In this document: positions 23,810 to 34,490 of the stretch, piece after piece
Numbering within the stretch: the stretch's first letter is position 1
Layout: the number at the start of each line of letters is the position of its first letter
Source: Bacteroides faecalis
GTDB taxonomy: Bacteria > Bacteroidota > Bacteroidia > Bacteroidales > Bacteroidaceae
DNA: 64,000 bases
NCBI RefSeq assembly: GCF_003865075.1
Contig: NZ_BHWB01000001.1
Coordinates: forward strand, 1 to 64,000
Reading direction: 5' to 3'
The notes under the pieces: generated by a model
Told to the model about the DNA's origin: nothing
What the model saw: the letters and a program-made list of their open reading frames with translations, nothing else
The model's database searches: none
Program-made: the position numbers and the translations under genes

Positions 23810-24387
23810 ATCAGATGCTGTTTCTTCAGTTCTTCTACAGCTATTTCCAGTTCTTGATACCACTCTGCTCCAAATTTACGGATCAAAGGTTCCTTTAAAA
23901 ACTGATAGATAGCCACATTCTCTTTTTTTCCTAACAAGACAGCTGCTTTACACACATCCCAACGATGATAATTAACAGCTTTATATGGACCGTAATCACC
24001 AATCCGAATAGGATAAAGATGGCAAGATATCGGTTTATAGAAATCTGTTTTTCCTTCACGATAAGCCTTCTCGATAGCACAGTAGCAATAACCTTTATCA
24101 TTATAACAAGTAAAAACACAGTCTTTACCATTAACGATAGAGGTTACCAGATCCCCTTCCTCATCCGTATAAACGATTCCCTGTTTTTCAATCATCGCAC
24201 GTGCTTCAGGAGCCAGTTCATCCCAAATTATAGGCAATACCTCCTCTAACTTTTCCACTTCATCCAATTCTACTGGCGCACCAGCATCTCCTTCAATGCA
24301 ACATTCGCCTTTACAAGCATCCAAATTACAAAGAAATTTATCACGGAGTACATCCAAGCTCACTACTACATTATCTATCTGAATCAT
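23806..24387 (-). CDS. DUF3109 family cysteine-rich protein
   Basis: Conserved Bacteroidota protein of unknown function, 193 residues from the ATG at 24387. Many cysteines occur in fixed patterns (CNLDACKGECC, CVFTCYNDKGYCYC and CHLYPIRIGDYG), which suggests binding of a metal or iron-sulfur cluster, as inferred for the related YkgJ-type proteins; direct evidence is not in the sequence. A TTG at 24411 in frame would add eight residues, but the ATG gives the conserved start MIQIDNVVV. A TATTTTTG element in the correct orientation (24409-24416) lies about 21 bases before the ATG. Confidence 0.88.
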   Translation of the reverse strand: MIQIDNVVVSLDVLRDKFLCNLDACKGECCIEGDAGAPVELDEVEKLEEVLPIIWDELAPEARAMIEKQGIVYTDEEGDLVTSIVNGKDCVFTCYNDKGYCYCAIEKAYREGKTDFYKPISCHLYPIRIGDYGPYKAVNYHRWDVCKAAVLLGKKENVAIYQFLKEPLIRKFGAEWYQELEIAVEELKKQHLI

Positions 24388-24485
24388 ATCATCTTTTAAT
24401 TGAACGTGCAAAAATAAGAAAAAGTAGCAAAAGAGTTTTTTAAAATCCTATATTTGTATTTATTAAACTTCAAAAACCTTTGCTT

Positions 24486-25156
24486 ATGAGAGCGCTATTG
24501 TCTCCTCTAACTGCTGACAAAACTGGAAAGAACTATCTCCCAAATTAGGAGAAACTATCGACCTAAGTAGTGAAGGAGAGAAGAAATTTCTTCAAGAACT
24601 CAAAAGTGAAGAGTTTGTTGATGGAAAAGAGAACTACTGGGATATTATCGGAGTAAGATATAGTTTCTATTGCGCTTGCAGACTGGGAGAACTGTCAACC
24701 TCTTCTGAATTGAAACCTCAACATGGAATATCTTACCGGGCTGAAAATGCTCATGACCTCAGTTATCGGACAGCTTGGATTGAAGGAATTCCAGGATATG
24801 GAGTTGGAAAATATCTTGTTTACCGTTTTCCTCCCGAAAACCCACATATTACCAATGTTATTGTTATCAACAGATACACCAAATCGGACAAAGGATGGCG
24901 AGAAAACTCACGTGTCAAAAAGCTCAAGATGTATGTAAACGGACAGCCATATGCAATACTTAATCTAAAAGATAGCAAACAAGAACAGATATTTAGTGTA
25001 AAGCCAATAGGACATGGAAATCGCACAGATCATAAGGAACTAAGTAAAATGTCAGATAGAGTACTCAAATTCGAATTAGCAGAAGTTTATCCAGGAGAGA
25101 AATACGATGACACAGCTATTTCTGAGATATACTTTGACGGAATTGATCACTATTAA
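24486..25156 (+). pseudogene. Frameshifted secreted protein with NADase-type glycan-binding domain
   Basis: From about 24,515 to the stop at 25156 one frame is continuous and reads NWKELSPKLGETIDLSSEGE, then a beta-rich C-terminal domain (YRTAWIEGIPGYGVGKYLVY, ITNVIVINRYTKSDKGWREN, KLKMYVNGQPYAILNLKDS, AISEIYFDGI). This resembles the discoidin-like NADase-type glycan-binding domain seen in Bacteroidota secreted proteins. The only ATG with a signal-like lead (24486, MRALLSPLTAD) is in another frame that stops at about 24548. One indel in the signal-peptide region therefore uncouples export from the mature protein. Internal translation from TTG codons is possible but would yield an unexported product. 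Confidence 0.65.
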
Positions 25157-25181
25157 AAGATTTTGATCATCATTAAAAAAT

Positions 25182-25215
25182 AAAGGCTGTCTCCGCTACA
25201 CGTAAGACAGCCTTT
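25182..25215 (-). terminator. Bidirectional hairpin terminator between convergent genes
   Basis: Arms AAAGGCTGTCT (25182-25192) and AGACAGCCTTT (25205-25215) form a perfect 11-bp stem flanked by A/T-rich runs. It can stop the glycan-binding gene from the left and gpmI from the right. Confidence 0.85.
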
Positions 25216-25235
25216 AGCTATTATCTATTGAGATA

Positions 25236-26750
25236 TTATTTAATCAATACATCACCATTCATATCAGCTGGCATCTCCAGACCCATTATCTTCAAGATAG
25301 TTGGCGCAACATCAGCCAGACGACCGTTTTCTACTTTCGCAGCCTTATTTTCTGTTACATAAACACAAGGAACAGGATTCAGAGAGTGAGCAGTGTTCGG
25401 AGTGCCATCTTCGTTCAAAGCACGATCAGCATTACCATGGTCGGCAATGATAATTGCTTCATAACCTTGTGCCTTAGCAGCTTCAATTACGTCCTTCACA
25501 CAAGCATCTACAGCAACAACTGCTTTTTCAATTGCCTCATAAATTCCAGTATGCCCCACCATATCACCATTAGCAAAATTTACTACGATGAAATCATATT
25601 TGTTTTCATTAATGGCAGCTACCAATTTATCTTTCACTTCATAAGCACTCATTTCCGGCTTCAAATCATAAGTAGCAACTTTCGGAGACGGAACAAGGAT
25701 ACGATCTTCTTTTTCGAATGGAGTTTCGCGGCCACCATTGAAGAAGAATGTAACGTGCGCATACTTTTCTGTTTCCGCAATGTGCAACTGGCTCAATCCC
25801 TTTGAAGATAGATATTCGCCCAATGTATTCGCTACATTTTCCTTATCAAACAAGATATGAACACCCTTAAAAGAAGCGTCATACGGAGTCATACAATAAT
25901 ATTGCAAACCCGGAATAGTGTGCATACCTACTTCCGGCATATCCTGTTGAGTCAATACAACTGTCAATTCTTTTGCACGATCGTTACGGTAGTTGAAGAA
26001 GATTACTACATCACCTTCTTTGATTGTACCATCACAATTAGCATTTACAATCGGCTTGATAAATTCGTCAGTAACACCCTCATCATAAGATTCTTGCATA
26101 GCTTGAACCATATCAGTTACTTTCCTACCTTGACCGTTTACCAACAAGTCATACGCTTCTTTCACACGTTCCCAACGTTTGTCGCGATCCATTGCATAGT
26201 AACGACCAATGATAGAAGCAACTTTACCAGCAGACTTTTCACAATGTGCAGAAAGTTCTTCAATAAAGCCTTTACCACTCTTCGGATCGGTATCACGACC
26301 GTCCATGAAACAATGAATGAAAGTATTTTCGATATTATATTCTTTAGCGATATCGCAAAGTTTGAATAAGTGAACCATTGAGCTATGTACTCCACCGTTA
26401 GAAGTCAACCCCATGAAGTGTATGTTCTTTCCGTTTTCTTTTGCATAAGAAAAAGCAGAAACGATTTCCGGATTCTTCAAAATACTACCGTCAGCACATG
26501 CACGATTGATTTTCACCAAATCCTGATAAACCACACGTCCGGCACCAATATTCAAATGACCTACTTCCGAGTTACCCATCTGTCCATCGGGCAGGCCAAC
26601 ATTTTCACCGCTTGCCTGAAGTTGAGAATGAGGATAATTATTCATTAGATAATCCCAGTAAGGAGTGGGAGTGTTGAAGATTACGTCGTCTTTCTTTTGG
26701 TCGCCTAATCCCCAACCATCGAGGATCATTAAAAGGGCTTTCTTGCTCAT
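25236..26750 (-). CDS. gpmI: 2,3-bisphosphoglycerate-independent phosphoglycerate mutase
   Basis: Metal-dependent glycolytic enzyme interconverting 3- and 2-phosphoglycerate in the cytoplasm; alkaline phosphatase superfamily. Near the start is the metal motif ILDGWG, and the catalytic serine is in GNSEVGHLN (Ser61). Further family motifs are [43 protein letters not shown] and IADHGNADR. The 504-residue length is standard. It has its own promoter upstream and the terminator at 25182 downstream, so it is probably monocistronic. Confidence 0.97.
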   Translation of the reverse strand: MSKKALLMILDGWGLGDQKKDDVIFNTPTPYWDYLMNNYPHSQLQASGENVGLPDGQMGNSEVGHLNIGAGRVVYQDLVKINRACADGSILKNPEIVSAFSYAKENGKNIHFMGLTSNGGVHSSMVHLFKLCDIAKEYNIENTFIHCFMDGRDTDPKSGKGFIEELSAHCEKSAGKVASIIGRYYAMDRDKRWERVKEAYDLLVNGQGRKVTDMVQAMQESYDEGVTDEFIKPIVNANCDGTIKEGDVVIFFNYRNDRAKELTVVLTQQDMPEVGMHTIPGLQYYCMTPYDASFKGVHILFDKENVANTLGEYLSSKGLSQLHIAETEKYAHVTFFFNGGRETPFEKEDRILVPSPKVATYDLKPEMSAYEVKDKLVAAINENKYDFIVVNFANGDMVGHTGIYEAIEKAVVAVDACVKDVIEAAKAQGYEAIIIADHGNADRALNEDGTPNTAHSLNPVPCVYVTENKAAKVENGRLADVAPTILKIMGLEMPADMNGDVLIK

Positions 26751-26790
26751 ACTATTTTAATATTTAAATTATCACTCTGATTTTCGGGTG

Positions 26791-26819
26791 CAAAGGTACA
26801 AAAAAGTTAATTATACAAA
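26791..26819 (-). promoter_or_regulatory. Predicted gpmI promoter
   Basis: On the minus strand, TTTG (26816-26819) and TACCTTTG (26791-26798) are 17 bases apart, close to the Bacteroides consensus spacing. The element lies about 40 bases before the gpmI ATG. Confidence 0.65.
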
Positions 26820-26911
26820 CGTTTAATCTATGTTAAGTTACAAGATGCAAAAGTACTAATCTATCAATATTTTCCTTTCTTTGTAAAATTGCCACTAAAT
26901 AAATCAATATT

Positions 26912-29362
26912 ATGAAAATGACTTTGTTATACCTTCTATTATTGTTATCAGGAATGCTACCTGCACAAACAATTGATAATCCTTCCTTCAAAGCCCGTAC
27001 CGGAAGTAGATCCAACATCACGCGTATTGAACGAACCTCTGAAAGCACTCGTCTATATATACATGCTATCTTCCGCCCCCATTGGTGGATTAGAGAAGAT
27101 GGAGACAATTATCTGGAAGACGCAGTAACCGGCAAGAGGTTTTTCTTTAAAGGTGCAGAAGGTATCGAGCTAAAAAAAGAAGTTTATATGCCCGCTTCCG
27201 GAGAAATGGATTATGTACTAATCTTTGATCCGTTACCTAAAGAAACACAAATCATACATTACCTCGACCCGAGTTCCTCAGAAGGAAATACTTATGACAT
27301 CAACTTGGTTCCACCAAAGAAGAAAAAGACTTCTCCTTTAGAAAGCATTAAAGGAAATTGGTATAAAACAGATTCTTCTAACGCTTGGGAATATGGTATA
27401 TATGATTCTCTTACCATTATGAATAACCGTATCTACGTCAATCAAAGTATCCGTAAAAAAGGAAAACGGATAGAAATGGTAGTAAAGGATAAAAAAGACG
27501 GAAATACAAGTACTCTTTTGATCAGTCCGCAAAAAGACGGAAGTTGCCAAATACAAGTAAATGGAACAGGCGAAGGTATATATACCAGACAATTAAGACC
27601 TATCCGAACAATAGCAGCCGATACAGGGTACAGCGATTTCTTCCATACAGATACTACTTATTTGCAGGGATATATTAATGGATATGACTCTCGCTTAGGA
27701 TTCGAAACAGGACTTATTTATTTCTCCAATAAAATCAACCGTAAAGATTATCCGACAGTAGTACAAATTCATCCTGACGGAAGTTTCGAATGTAAGTTTA
27801 TCATTCACCATCCTATATCGCAATCCATAACAATCGGTAATAACTGGCTACCCTTCTATATTGAACCCGGTCAGACGCTTACCATGTATATCGATTGGGA
27901 AGATCTACTGGCACGTAGTCGTGCGCGCGACCGTAATTTCCCAATTAAAAACACTGCTTACATGGGTCCGTCAGCCTCTTTATCATATCTGGCAAAAGAT
28001 TGTAATTCTTTGATTTCTTATAATTACGAAGACATGTATAAATCACAAAAAGAACTGACTCCCAACCAATATAAAGAGCATATTCAGCCTTTTATTTCTC
28101 AATGGGAACATATAGCCGATTCATTGATCCAGATTTATCAACCTTCAAAGAAAGCAGTACGCCAAATAGAAAACAAAGTAAAATTGACAACAGGAACTGT
28201 CCTTTATGAATTCCTATTAAATAGAGATTATTATGCTAAAGAAGATACTACTAATAAAGCTTTAAAAGTTCAAGCAGATAATACTTATTTTAGTTTCCTG
28301 AATGACATGCCGCTCAATGATATAACAGCACTAATAGAATCTTCAGATTGTAGCATATTCATTAACCGGTTTGAGTATATGGACCCTTTCAGAGAGACAT
28401 ACGGTTCTACAACTCCTCAAGGGAACTATATAACATCCACCTATCCCAAGAAACCGATTCTGTCTTTCCTCAAAGAAAAAGGAGTTAAGTTAAATGCCGA
28501 CCAAGAAACGATCAGAAAGCGACATGAGTCATTAGCTGGGAAAAAAGTAACTATATCATTAAAAGAAATAGAAGAAGAAAATAAAAAACTAGGAAAATTG
28601 TACGAAGATGAAAAAGGACTTATTGACGAATATTTTACGTTACAGGAACAAATTGAAGAATCTCAGGAAGACAGAGATAAATCAAAAGTAGAAGACCAAC
28701 TGGAGGAACTACATAGGAAAGATTCCATACTCGCTTCATTGTACAAAGAACCCAATCCGTTACTTTGGCAAGTAGCCAAAATACGTGCACTACGCTACAG
28801 CCTACAATCTATAAGTACCAAGTAAATAGCCAACCAATACATAGATGAATTCAAAAAGCAACTCACTCTTCCTTATCTAGCTATGGAAGCAGAACGGATA
28901 TTGGAAAGCACTCATCCGGAGAAAGAGGAAAAATCCTATCAATTACCTGACGGAAAGGCAGCTGATATATTCCGCAACATTATTAAAAATCACCCGAACA
29001 AAGTATTATTTGTTGATTTTTGGGCTACTAGCTGTGGACCATGTCGAAGAGGAATTGAGGCTACTGCTAACTTACGTAAGATATATAAAAATCATCCAGA
29101 ATTTCAGTTCATCTACATTACAGGTGCAAAAGAGTCTCCAAGAAAAGCTTACGAAGAGTATGTGGAGAAGAACCTGAAAGGAGAAGCAAGTTATTATGTC
29201 ACCGATACAGAATATAACTACTTGCGCGAATTATTCCACTTCAATGGTATCCCACATTATGAGCTGGTTGAAAAGGACGGAAGTATTTCCCGAGATAATC
29301 AACATAGCTATACCATTCAGAATTATTTAGAAAATCGTTTCGGAATACCTAAAGAAGAATAA
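26912..29362 (+). pseudogene. Thioredoxin-fold secreted protein split by one in-frame stop
   Basis: A signal peptide (LLYLLLLLSGMLPAQ) starts an 816-codon reading frame interrupted only by TAA at 28823-28825; the codons after it continue in the same frame to 29362. The first 637 codons contain no domain I can name: beta-rich parts with DFFHTDTTYLQGYINGY and a charged helical part near the end. The last part is a TlpA-like thioredoxin domain with DFWATSCGPCRRG (the CGPC redox pair), typical of periplasmic thiol oxidoreductases in Bacteroides. Without read-through the redox domain is lost; an internal ATG at 28883 could in principle start a 159-residue cytoplasmic fragment. CAA to TAA is the simplest origin of the stop. 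Confidence 0.75.
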
Positions 29363-29487
29363 CCAATAAATAGACTCTATCTTCACAAGTGATCTTCTAA
29401 AGTTTCGAAGAGATAGAAATGGAAAAGAGTAAATAAAAACAAATCCTAAAAAAGCGGTGCAAAGTCGAAACTCTTAAATGTTTTCCG

Positions 29488-29495
29488 TACTTTTG
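29488..29495 (+). promoter_or_regulatory. Possible -7 element upstream of the CorA-like gene
   Basis: TACTTTTG fits the TAnnTTTG consensus and is followed by about 135 bases of leader. No clear TTTG is seen at the -33 position, so the assignment is tentative. Confidence 0.4.
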
Positions 29496-29630
29496 CATCG
29501 CTTTAAAATAAAATGATAGAATATGGACGATTCAAACCCACGAACGTGCACAATTAGTATTAATTAAAGCGACAGAGTCATTGAACGCTAATGCCTCTGC
29601 TCGTGTAAACAAACGAAAGGAGGCAATAAG

Positions 29631-30560
29631 ATGAGAAAATATCTTTATTGTGAAGCCGGCTTTGTGGAAAAGGCACAATGGCTCCCCAACAGCTGGGTAA
29701 ATGTAGTATGCCCGGACAATGATGACTTTGAGTTTCTGACTCAAACCCTGAAAGTTCCCGAATCATTCCTGACCGACATCGCCGATACAGATGAGCGTCC
29801 ACGTACCGAAACAGAAGGTAACTGGTTACTAACCATTCTCCGTATTCCGGTACAGGACAAATTAAATGGAAATCTTCCCTTCAGTACAGTGCCTATCGGC
29901 ATTATTACCAATGATGAGATTATCGTATCCGTCTGCTATTATAATACAGACTTACTGCCAGACTTTATCGAACACACTCGTAGAAAAGGTATCGAAGTGC
30001 GCAACAAACTTGACTTGATTCTCCGCCTTATTTATTCCTCTTCCGTATGGTTTCTGAAATATCTGAAACAAATCAACCTGGATATCACAGCCGCAGAAAA
30101 GGAATTGGAGAGAAGTATACGTAATGAAGACCTTCTACGTTTAATGAGGTTACAGAAAACATTAGTTTACTTCAATACCTCTATTCGTGGCAACGAAGTA
30201 ATGATCGGAAAACTACAAAGTATTTTTCAAGACACTAATTATCTGGATAAAGACTTGGTCGAAGACGTGATTATCGAACTGAAGCAGGCACTTAATACAG
30301 TGAATATTTATAGCGACATTCTTACCGGCACTATGGATGCATTTGCTTCCATCATATCCAACAATGTGAATGCTATCATGAAGCGAATGACCAGCATATC
30401 TATTACCCTGATGCTTCCTACATTAATAGCCAGTTTCTATGGTATGAATGTGGATATTCATCTTGAAAATACGCCACATGCATTTGCTCTCATTATCCTT
30501 TGTTCAGTTATGTTGTCGGCATTATCATTCGTGATCTTCCGGAAAATTAAATGGTTTTAG
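29631..30560 (+). CDS. CorA-like divalent cation (magnesium) transporter
   Basis: Inner-membrane channel of the CorA family that takes up magnesium or a similar divalent ion. The 309-residue protein has a large cytoplasmic N-terminal domain with a long helix (KQINLDITAAEKELERSI), then two membrane helices at the C-terminus. The first helix ends in YGMNV, the signature GMN selectivity motif, and the basic tail FRKIKWF follows the second helix. Unusually for this genome type, a strong Shine-Dalgarno-like AAAGGAGG (29616-29623) precedes the ATG by 7 bases. A short frame (29581-29634, TTG start) overlaps the ATG by ATGA; it may be a coupling leader, but there is no proof that it is translated. 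Confidence 0.92.
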   Translation: MRKYLYCEAGFVEKAQWLPNSWVNVVCPDNDDFEFLTQTLKVPESFLTDIADTDERPRTETEGNWLLTILRIPVQDKLNGNLPFSTVPIGIITNDEIIVSVCYYNTDLLPDFIEHTRRKGIEVRNKLDLILRLIYSSSVWFLKYLKQINLDITAAEKELERSIRNEDLLRLMRLQKTLVYFNTSIRGNEVMIGKLQSIFQDTNYLDKDLVEDVIIELKQALNTVNIYSDILTGTMDAFASIISNNVNAIMKRMTSISITLMLPTLIASFYGMNVDIHLENTPHAFALIILCSVMLSALSFVIFRKIKWF

Positions 30561-30614
30561 AGTCAGACTCTTCATTCACTAAAAAGAATCATTGCTAAGT
30601 TATCAAAAAGATAA

Positions 30615-30661
30615 CAGCCTGTCATCAGAGTTTCTTTAACAAGACTTTTGATGACAGGCTG
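30615..30661 (+). terminator. Hairpin terminator after the CorA-like gene
   Basis: Arms CAGCCTGTCATCA (30615-30627) and TGATGACAGGCTG (30649-30661) are perfect 13-bp inverted repeats. The following tract is A-rich rather than T-rich on the plus strand, so it may also end the minus-strand gene from the right. Confidence 0.7.
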
Positions 30662-31962
30662 CAAAATTATACGTTTTTCCTCAATAGAGAATATTAAAAA
30701 GAGAATGTTTAAGAGAGAGAAATTATATTTATCCTTCTTTATTGAATTTCTTTCCGCCTAATGGAATGGATATTCCAACAAATCCATTTACAGCATTAGA
30801 GTTCTTTCCTAAGAACATATAGTCAGTTCCGACAAACAATGGACCTAGTTTCAGACCAAGTCCAAATGATTTACCAGCCGATTGGATAGCTGAATAACTT
30901 AGCGCTACATTAAACCAACTCTTCGGACGATAATTTGCAGAAAGGGTGACTTCTGTAAGTGCATCAGGCTGTACAAAACGAGTGGTAGACAATACACCCA
31001 GTCCCAGTTTATTATCAAAGAATCCATACTCAGCTCCCAATACAAGAGTAGATGCCAAACGAGATTTACGAGACTTCTGCGCATCTTCCGTTCTAAGTTG
31101 CAACATCTCATAGTCAAGCACATCACCGCTTGTCACACGATCCATATAACCATCCGCATCACTTTGCAATTGATTAACAGCACCTAAGATAGTAGTCGGA
31201 TCATTTGCATCAATCATTTTCGTATATGTACTACCTTTTATGTCAATACCCGACGAGTTAGCGGAAGCTATCTTCGTAGCATTCTTCGACCAAGAAATAA
31301 AACCTAAATCAAGAATAGAAGCTGACACAGTCAGATTATCCCAAATCTTATAAGAAGCTCCCAAATCAATGCCGAAACCATAACCTGCGATTCCCAAATC
31401 TTTGCTTTCAAACTCAAAATCACTGATATAATCTTGTCCCTCTTCTTCGACCAAATTCAATCCTTTGAAAGAACTCTCCAGAGTAGCACCTACAGTCAGA
31501 TTTGCATGATAAGCATCAAACTCATTTTTCAGTTGCTGGATCTTTTCCTGAGTATTATAGTTACTCATCAAATAATCAACATCTTGCAATTGATTAATAC
31601 GTTGATCTGTCGGCAAATTAGCACTCATTGCCACCCTACTTAGTTTCAAATCCATATTACCAATACCCAGCAATGCTTTTACCCTTCCACCAACTGTCAG
31701 ACGGCTATTAATCTGACGTGAAAGTCCCAATCCAACCTCAGTGTAAGCTTGAATGTTCAATTGCTGACCACTAATATCATAAGCACTGTTTCTCCATTTA
31801 TCCTCAAACGTCTCTATTTCATTCAGAAAAGAAAACATAGACTTTGTAAGATTCGCACCAATATCTGTACGAAGCCCTACATTGAACGACCAAAAGTTCT
31901 TGCCACTATACCATCCGGCAGAAAGAATCTCTGTACTAAAGTTCACATTCAATTTATTATTA

Positions 31963-32945
31963 TCTGATTCTCCGCAAACACACCTAATATTTTTAGTATA
32001 TTAGCGCTCAAAAAGCAGGGATTATGAACATATTCAGTTTTACGGCTCATTTCGGTTCGGAGGAAGATTGTCGTTTGCATTTCAAGGAGCAGCGTGATAA
32101 GGAAGGGGTTGTCTGCAAGCGATGCGGGGGCACTTCCCATTATTGGTTACAGGGTAAATGGAGTTATGAATGCAAAGGTTGCCGTTTCCGCACCTCGTTG
32201 CGCAGCGGTACGATCATGGAGAGCTCCAAGCTGCCGTTTCTGGTGTGGTACAAAACGATGTTCCTGATGAGTTGCACAAAAAAGGGATTCTCCACCAACG
32301 AACTCCAGAAGCAATTAGGATTGAAGCGTTACGAACCGGTATGGGCGATGGTACACAAACTCCGCAGGGCGATGGGCAACCGGGATGCAAGGTATACACT
32401 GGAAGGGATGATAGAACTGGATGAGGGTTACTTTTCGGTGGCCAGTAAGGAAATCGAGCGAGGCAAGGGTACACGTGGCCGGGGAGCCGAGGGAAAGCAG
32501 AACGTTGCGGTGATGGCCGAAAGCACCCCGTTGGAAGATATCGAAACGGGCAAAAAGGAGAAGCATGTGCGTTATTTCAAGGCCAGGGTACTGGATAGCC
32601 ATCAAAGTGAAGGAATCAACGGCGTGGTCAGGGACTGCATGGAGGATGATGCCATCGTATTTTCGGACAAAAGCACTTCTTACGTTGACATCTCCGATCT
32701 GGTGGAATTGCACGTCACCGAGAAATCAGACGCCAAAACCACCAAGGAAACACTCAAATGGGTGCATATCGCAATCAGTAATGCAAAACGGACATTGCTG
32801 GGCAACTACCATAAAATCAAAAGGAAATACTTACAGTTGTATCTCAACGAGTTTATTTACAAATTAAACAGACGGTATTTTGGAGACAAACTCTTTGACA
32901 GACTAGTAATTGCGAATATAACAGGTGCATAAACGGATAATCAGA
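31963..32945 (+). mobile_element. IS1595-family insertion sequence (983 bp) with 8-bp target duplication
   Basis: The element is bounded by imperfect inverted repeats: left TCTGATTCTCCG (from 31963) and right, read inward, TCTGATTATCCG (to 32945). Identical TATTATTA copies flank it at 31955-31962 and 32946-32953, the 8-bp duplication expected of IS1595-family elements. One transposase gene fills it. Its base composition is clearly more GC-rich than the flanking gene. The exact target duplication, intact transposase and restorable host gene point to a recent insertion. Confidence 0.92.
32024..32932 (+). CDS. IS1595-family transposase (ISXO2-like DDE)
   Basis: Transposase of 302 residues. An N-terminal zinc-ribbon is visible as two Cys pairs (CKRCGG and CKGC), followed by a helix-turn-helix-like part (KGFSTNELQKQLGLKRYEPV). 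The catalytic domain shows MIELDEGYFSV for the first acidic residue, FSDKSTSYVDI for the second, and the characteristic SNAKRTLLGNYHKI with LYLNEFIYKLNRRYF near the C-terminus. The frame is complete. GC content and codon use differ from the neighbours, as expected for a mobile gene. Confidence 0.95.
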   Translation: MNIFSFTAHFGSEEDCRLHFKEQRDKEGVVCKRCGGTSHYWLQGKWSYECKGCRFRTSLRSGTIMESSKLPFLVWYKTMFLMSCTKKGFSTNELQKQLGLKRYEPVWAMVHKLRRAMGNRDARYTLEGMIELDEGYFSVASKEIERGKGTRGRGAEGKQNVAVMAESTPLEDIETGKKEKHVRYFKARVLDSHQSEGINGVVRDCMEDDAIVFSDKSTSYVDISDLVELHVTEKSDAKTTKETLKWVHIAISNAKRTLLGNYHKIKRKYLQLYLNEFIYKLNRRYFGDKLFDRLVIANITGA

Positions 32946-33427
32946 TATTATTATTTTTCAAACGTCCCAAAAAATCCGGATTAGTGTAAAAGTCATCCCC
33001 GTCATCAATAATATCAATGATGTCTTGATAACCTAAAGATGTAGAACTTACAGTTGCATTCATCGCACCGATAATAGGGAGATTAAAATATCCTTTAGTC
33101 GGTGCCAATGCCGGATTCAGTTGTTGGCGATAATGTGTACCTTCCATAAAATAAGAAGTGCGTAAAAACTGTGCATTTACAGGCAAAGCGCCAATCAGCA
33201 TAATTATAAATACTCCAACGAGTCTCACACAGAAAAGTAGTTTGTTTGATGTCATGATTTAAATCTTTTTTTATTCTTGTTACTGTTTGCAAATATATAG
33301 CATTTCGATAACAAATAAAAGCACTAAACAACATTTTTTTAGCGCAAAAAGGATTTAAAGGCCCATTTTTAAGACATAATCGTACATTAATTGCAAAAAT
33401 ATGTAGAATATATTTCTACATTCATCT

Positions 33428-34030
33428 CTAGAATTTTAAACTTAACTGACCATCGCCAAGGAGATTGAAGGTCATCCGATGGTAAGGGGTCGTACCACGT
33501 TCGGCGATAGCTGCTCGATGTTTCTTTGTTGGGTAACCTTTATTGTGGTCCCAATCATAATAAGGGTATTTTTCGTGAAGATCATTCATATAATCATCTC
33601 TATATGTTTTTGCCAGAATAGAAGCTGCAGCAATCGAAAGATATTTTCCATCCCCTTTCACTACAGTGGTATGTGGGATATCCGGATATTTATTGAAACG
33701 GTTTCCGTCAACTAATAAATGTTGGGGACGGATTGACAATTGATCAATAGCACGATGCATAGCTAAAAAAGAAGCTCGCAAGATATTTATTTCATCTATC
33801 TCTTCAGGTGTAACTACTCCCACTGCCCAAGCAACAGCTTCCTTTTCTATCACCGTACGAAGTGCATACCGTTGCTTTTCAGTCAGTTGTTTCGAGTCGT
33901 TCAATAATTCATTCTCAAAGTCTTTTGGAAGTATTACGGCAGCGGCATAAACAGATCCAGCCAAGCAACCACGACCAGCCTCATCGCATCCTGCCTCTAT
34001 CAGTTCTTTATTTAAATAAGGTAATAACAT
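33428..34030 (-). CDS. rnhB: Ribonuclease HII
   Basis: Endonuclease that removes ribonucleotides from DNA and RNA primers in hybrids. The active-site start [12 protein letters not shown] carries Asp16-Glu17, and later conserved parts include [16 protein letters not shown] and the [11 protein letters not shown] segment. The 200-residue length is normal. Upstream, a TATCTTTG element on the minus strand (34052-34059) lies about 21 bases before the ATG. Confidence 0.96.
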   Translation of the reverse strand: MLLPYLNKELIEAGCDEAGRGCLAGSVYAAAVILPKDFENELLNDSKQLTEKQRYALRTVIEKEAVAWAVGVVTPEEIDEINILRASFLAMHRAIDQLSIRPQHLLVDGNRFNKYPDIPHTTVVKGDGKYLSIAAASILAKTYRDDYMNDLHEKYPYYDWDHNKGYPTKKHRAAIAERGTTPYHRMTFNLLGDGQLSLKF

Positions 34031-34366
34031 TGCACATTTCTTTTATGGTATCAAAGATATTGAAAAAGTGGGAATCTTAACGGCAATCTTTCTTAAAAGA
34101 ATAATTTATCTTCATTTATAAAATAGAAGACCGCTACTTATGATGATATGTATTAATAGAAAAAATGTTATCTTCCTATTGTAAACCTATTATGTCTTTA
34201 TAGTAAAGTTGTTTTGCCTAATTATAATCTATAATTAGAAGTTTCAATTATAAAAACAGAACTTGCATTTATAGAATTCTCTTAATCAAAAGCAAGTTTT
34301 CATTTAGGAACCAGAAAGTTTTCTATTAATACTCAGAAAGATATCTATTAATGTTTTATACGAAAT

Positions 34367-34424
34367 AACCTATCACCATTTCAAAGTCTACAAATAAAGA
34401 CTTTTAGAAATATGGTGATAGGTT
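34367..34424 (-). terminator. Long hairpin in the hppA-rnhB gap
   Basis: The 460-base gap between rnhB and hppA is A/T-rich and has no credible gene. It holds one long inverted repeat: AACCTATCACCAT (34367-34379) with ATGGTGATAGGTT (34412-34424), with a further AAAGTCT/AGACTTT pairing inside. It lies 67 bases beyond the hppA stop, so it probably ends the hppA transcript, although the tract that follows on the minus strand is only partly T-rich. Confidence 0.6.
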
Positions 34425-34490
34425 GATAAGGATGTATATTTTTTATAAGTAAAAAGATAGATTTAAATGAAACTCAATCAGTGCTACCTA

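Larger units (their letters stand above)
30729..33255 (-). pseudogene. DUF5723 family outer-membrane-type protein interrupted by IS1595 element
   Basis: Two parts of one gene lie on either side of an insertion sequence. The N-terminal part (33255 down to about 32946) has a signal peptide (VFIIMLIGALPVNAQ) and the family start RQQLNPALAP; the C-terminal part (31962 down to 30729) is a beta-rich barrel-like region ending in the motif FVGISIPLGGKKFNKEG. Removing the element and one copy of the 8-bp duplication restores a continuous frame (GRLKNNNKLNVNFS), about 510 residues, so the gene was intact until the insertion. DUF5723 proteins resemble outer-membrane PorV/FadL-type barrels; their function is not established. 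A TATATTTG element (33290-33297) precedes the gene. Confidence 0.9.

Noticed and set aside
25857..26369. Open frame of 170 codons opposite gpmI
   Set aside because: Antisense to an intact enzyme gene, with no recognisable domain and a codon pattern mirroring gpmI.
29511..29634. A real small gene upstream of the CorA-like gene
   Set aside because: The frame looks somewhat protein-like (KATESLNANASARVNKRKEA) but has no ATG, no recognised family and only a TTG candidate start, so it is kept as an observation, not a gene.
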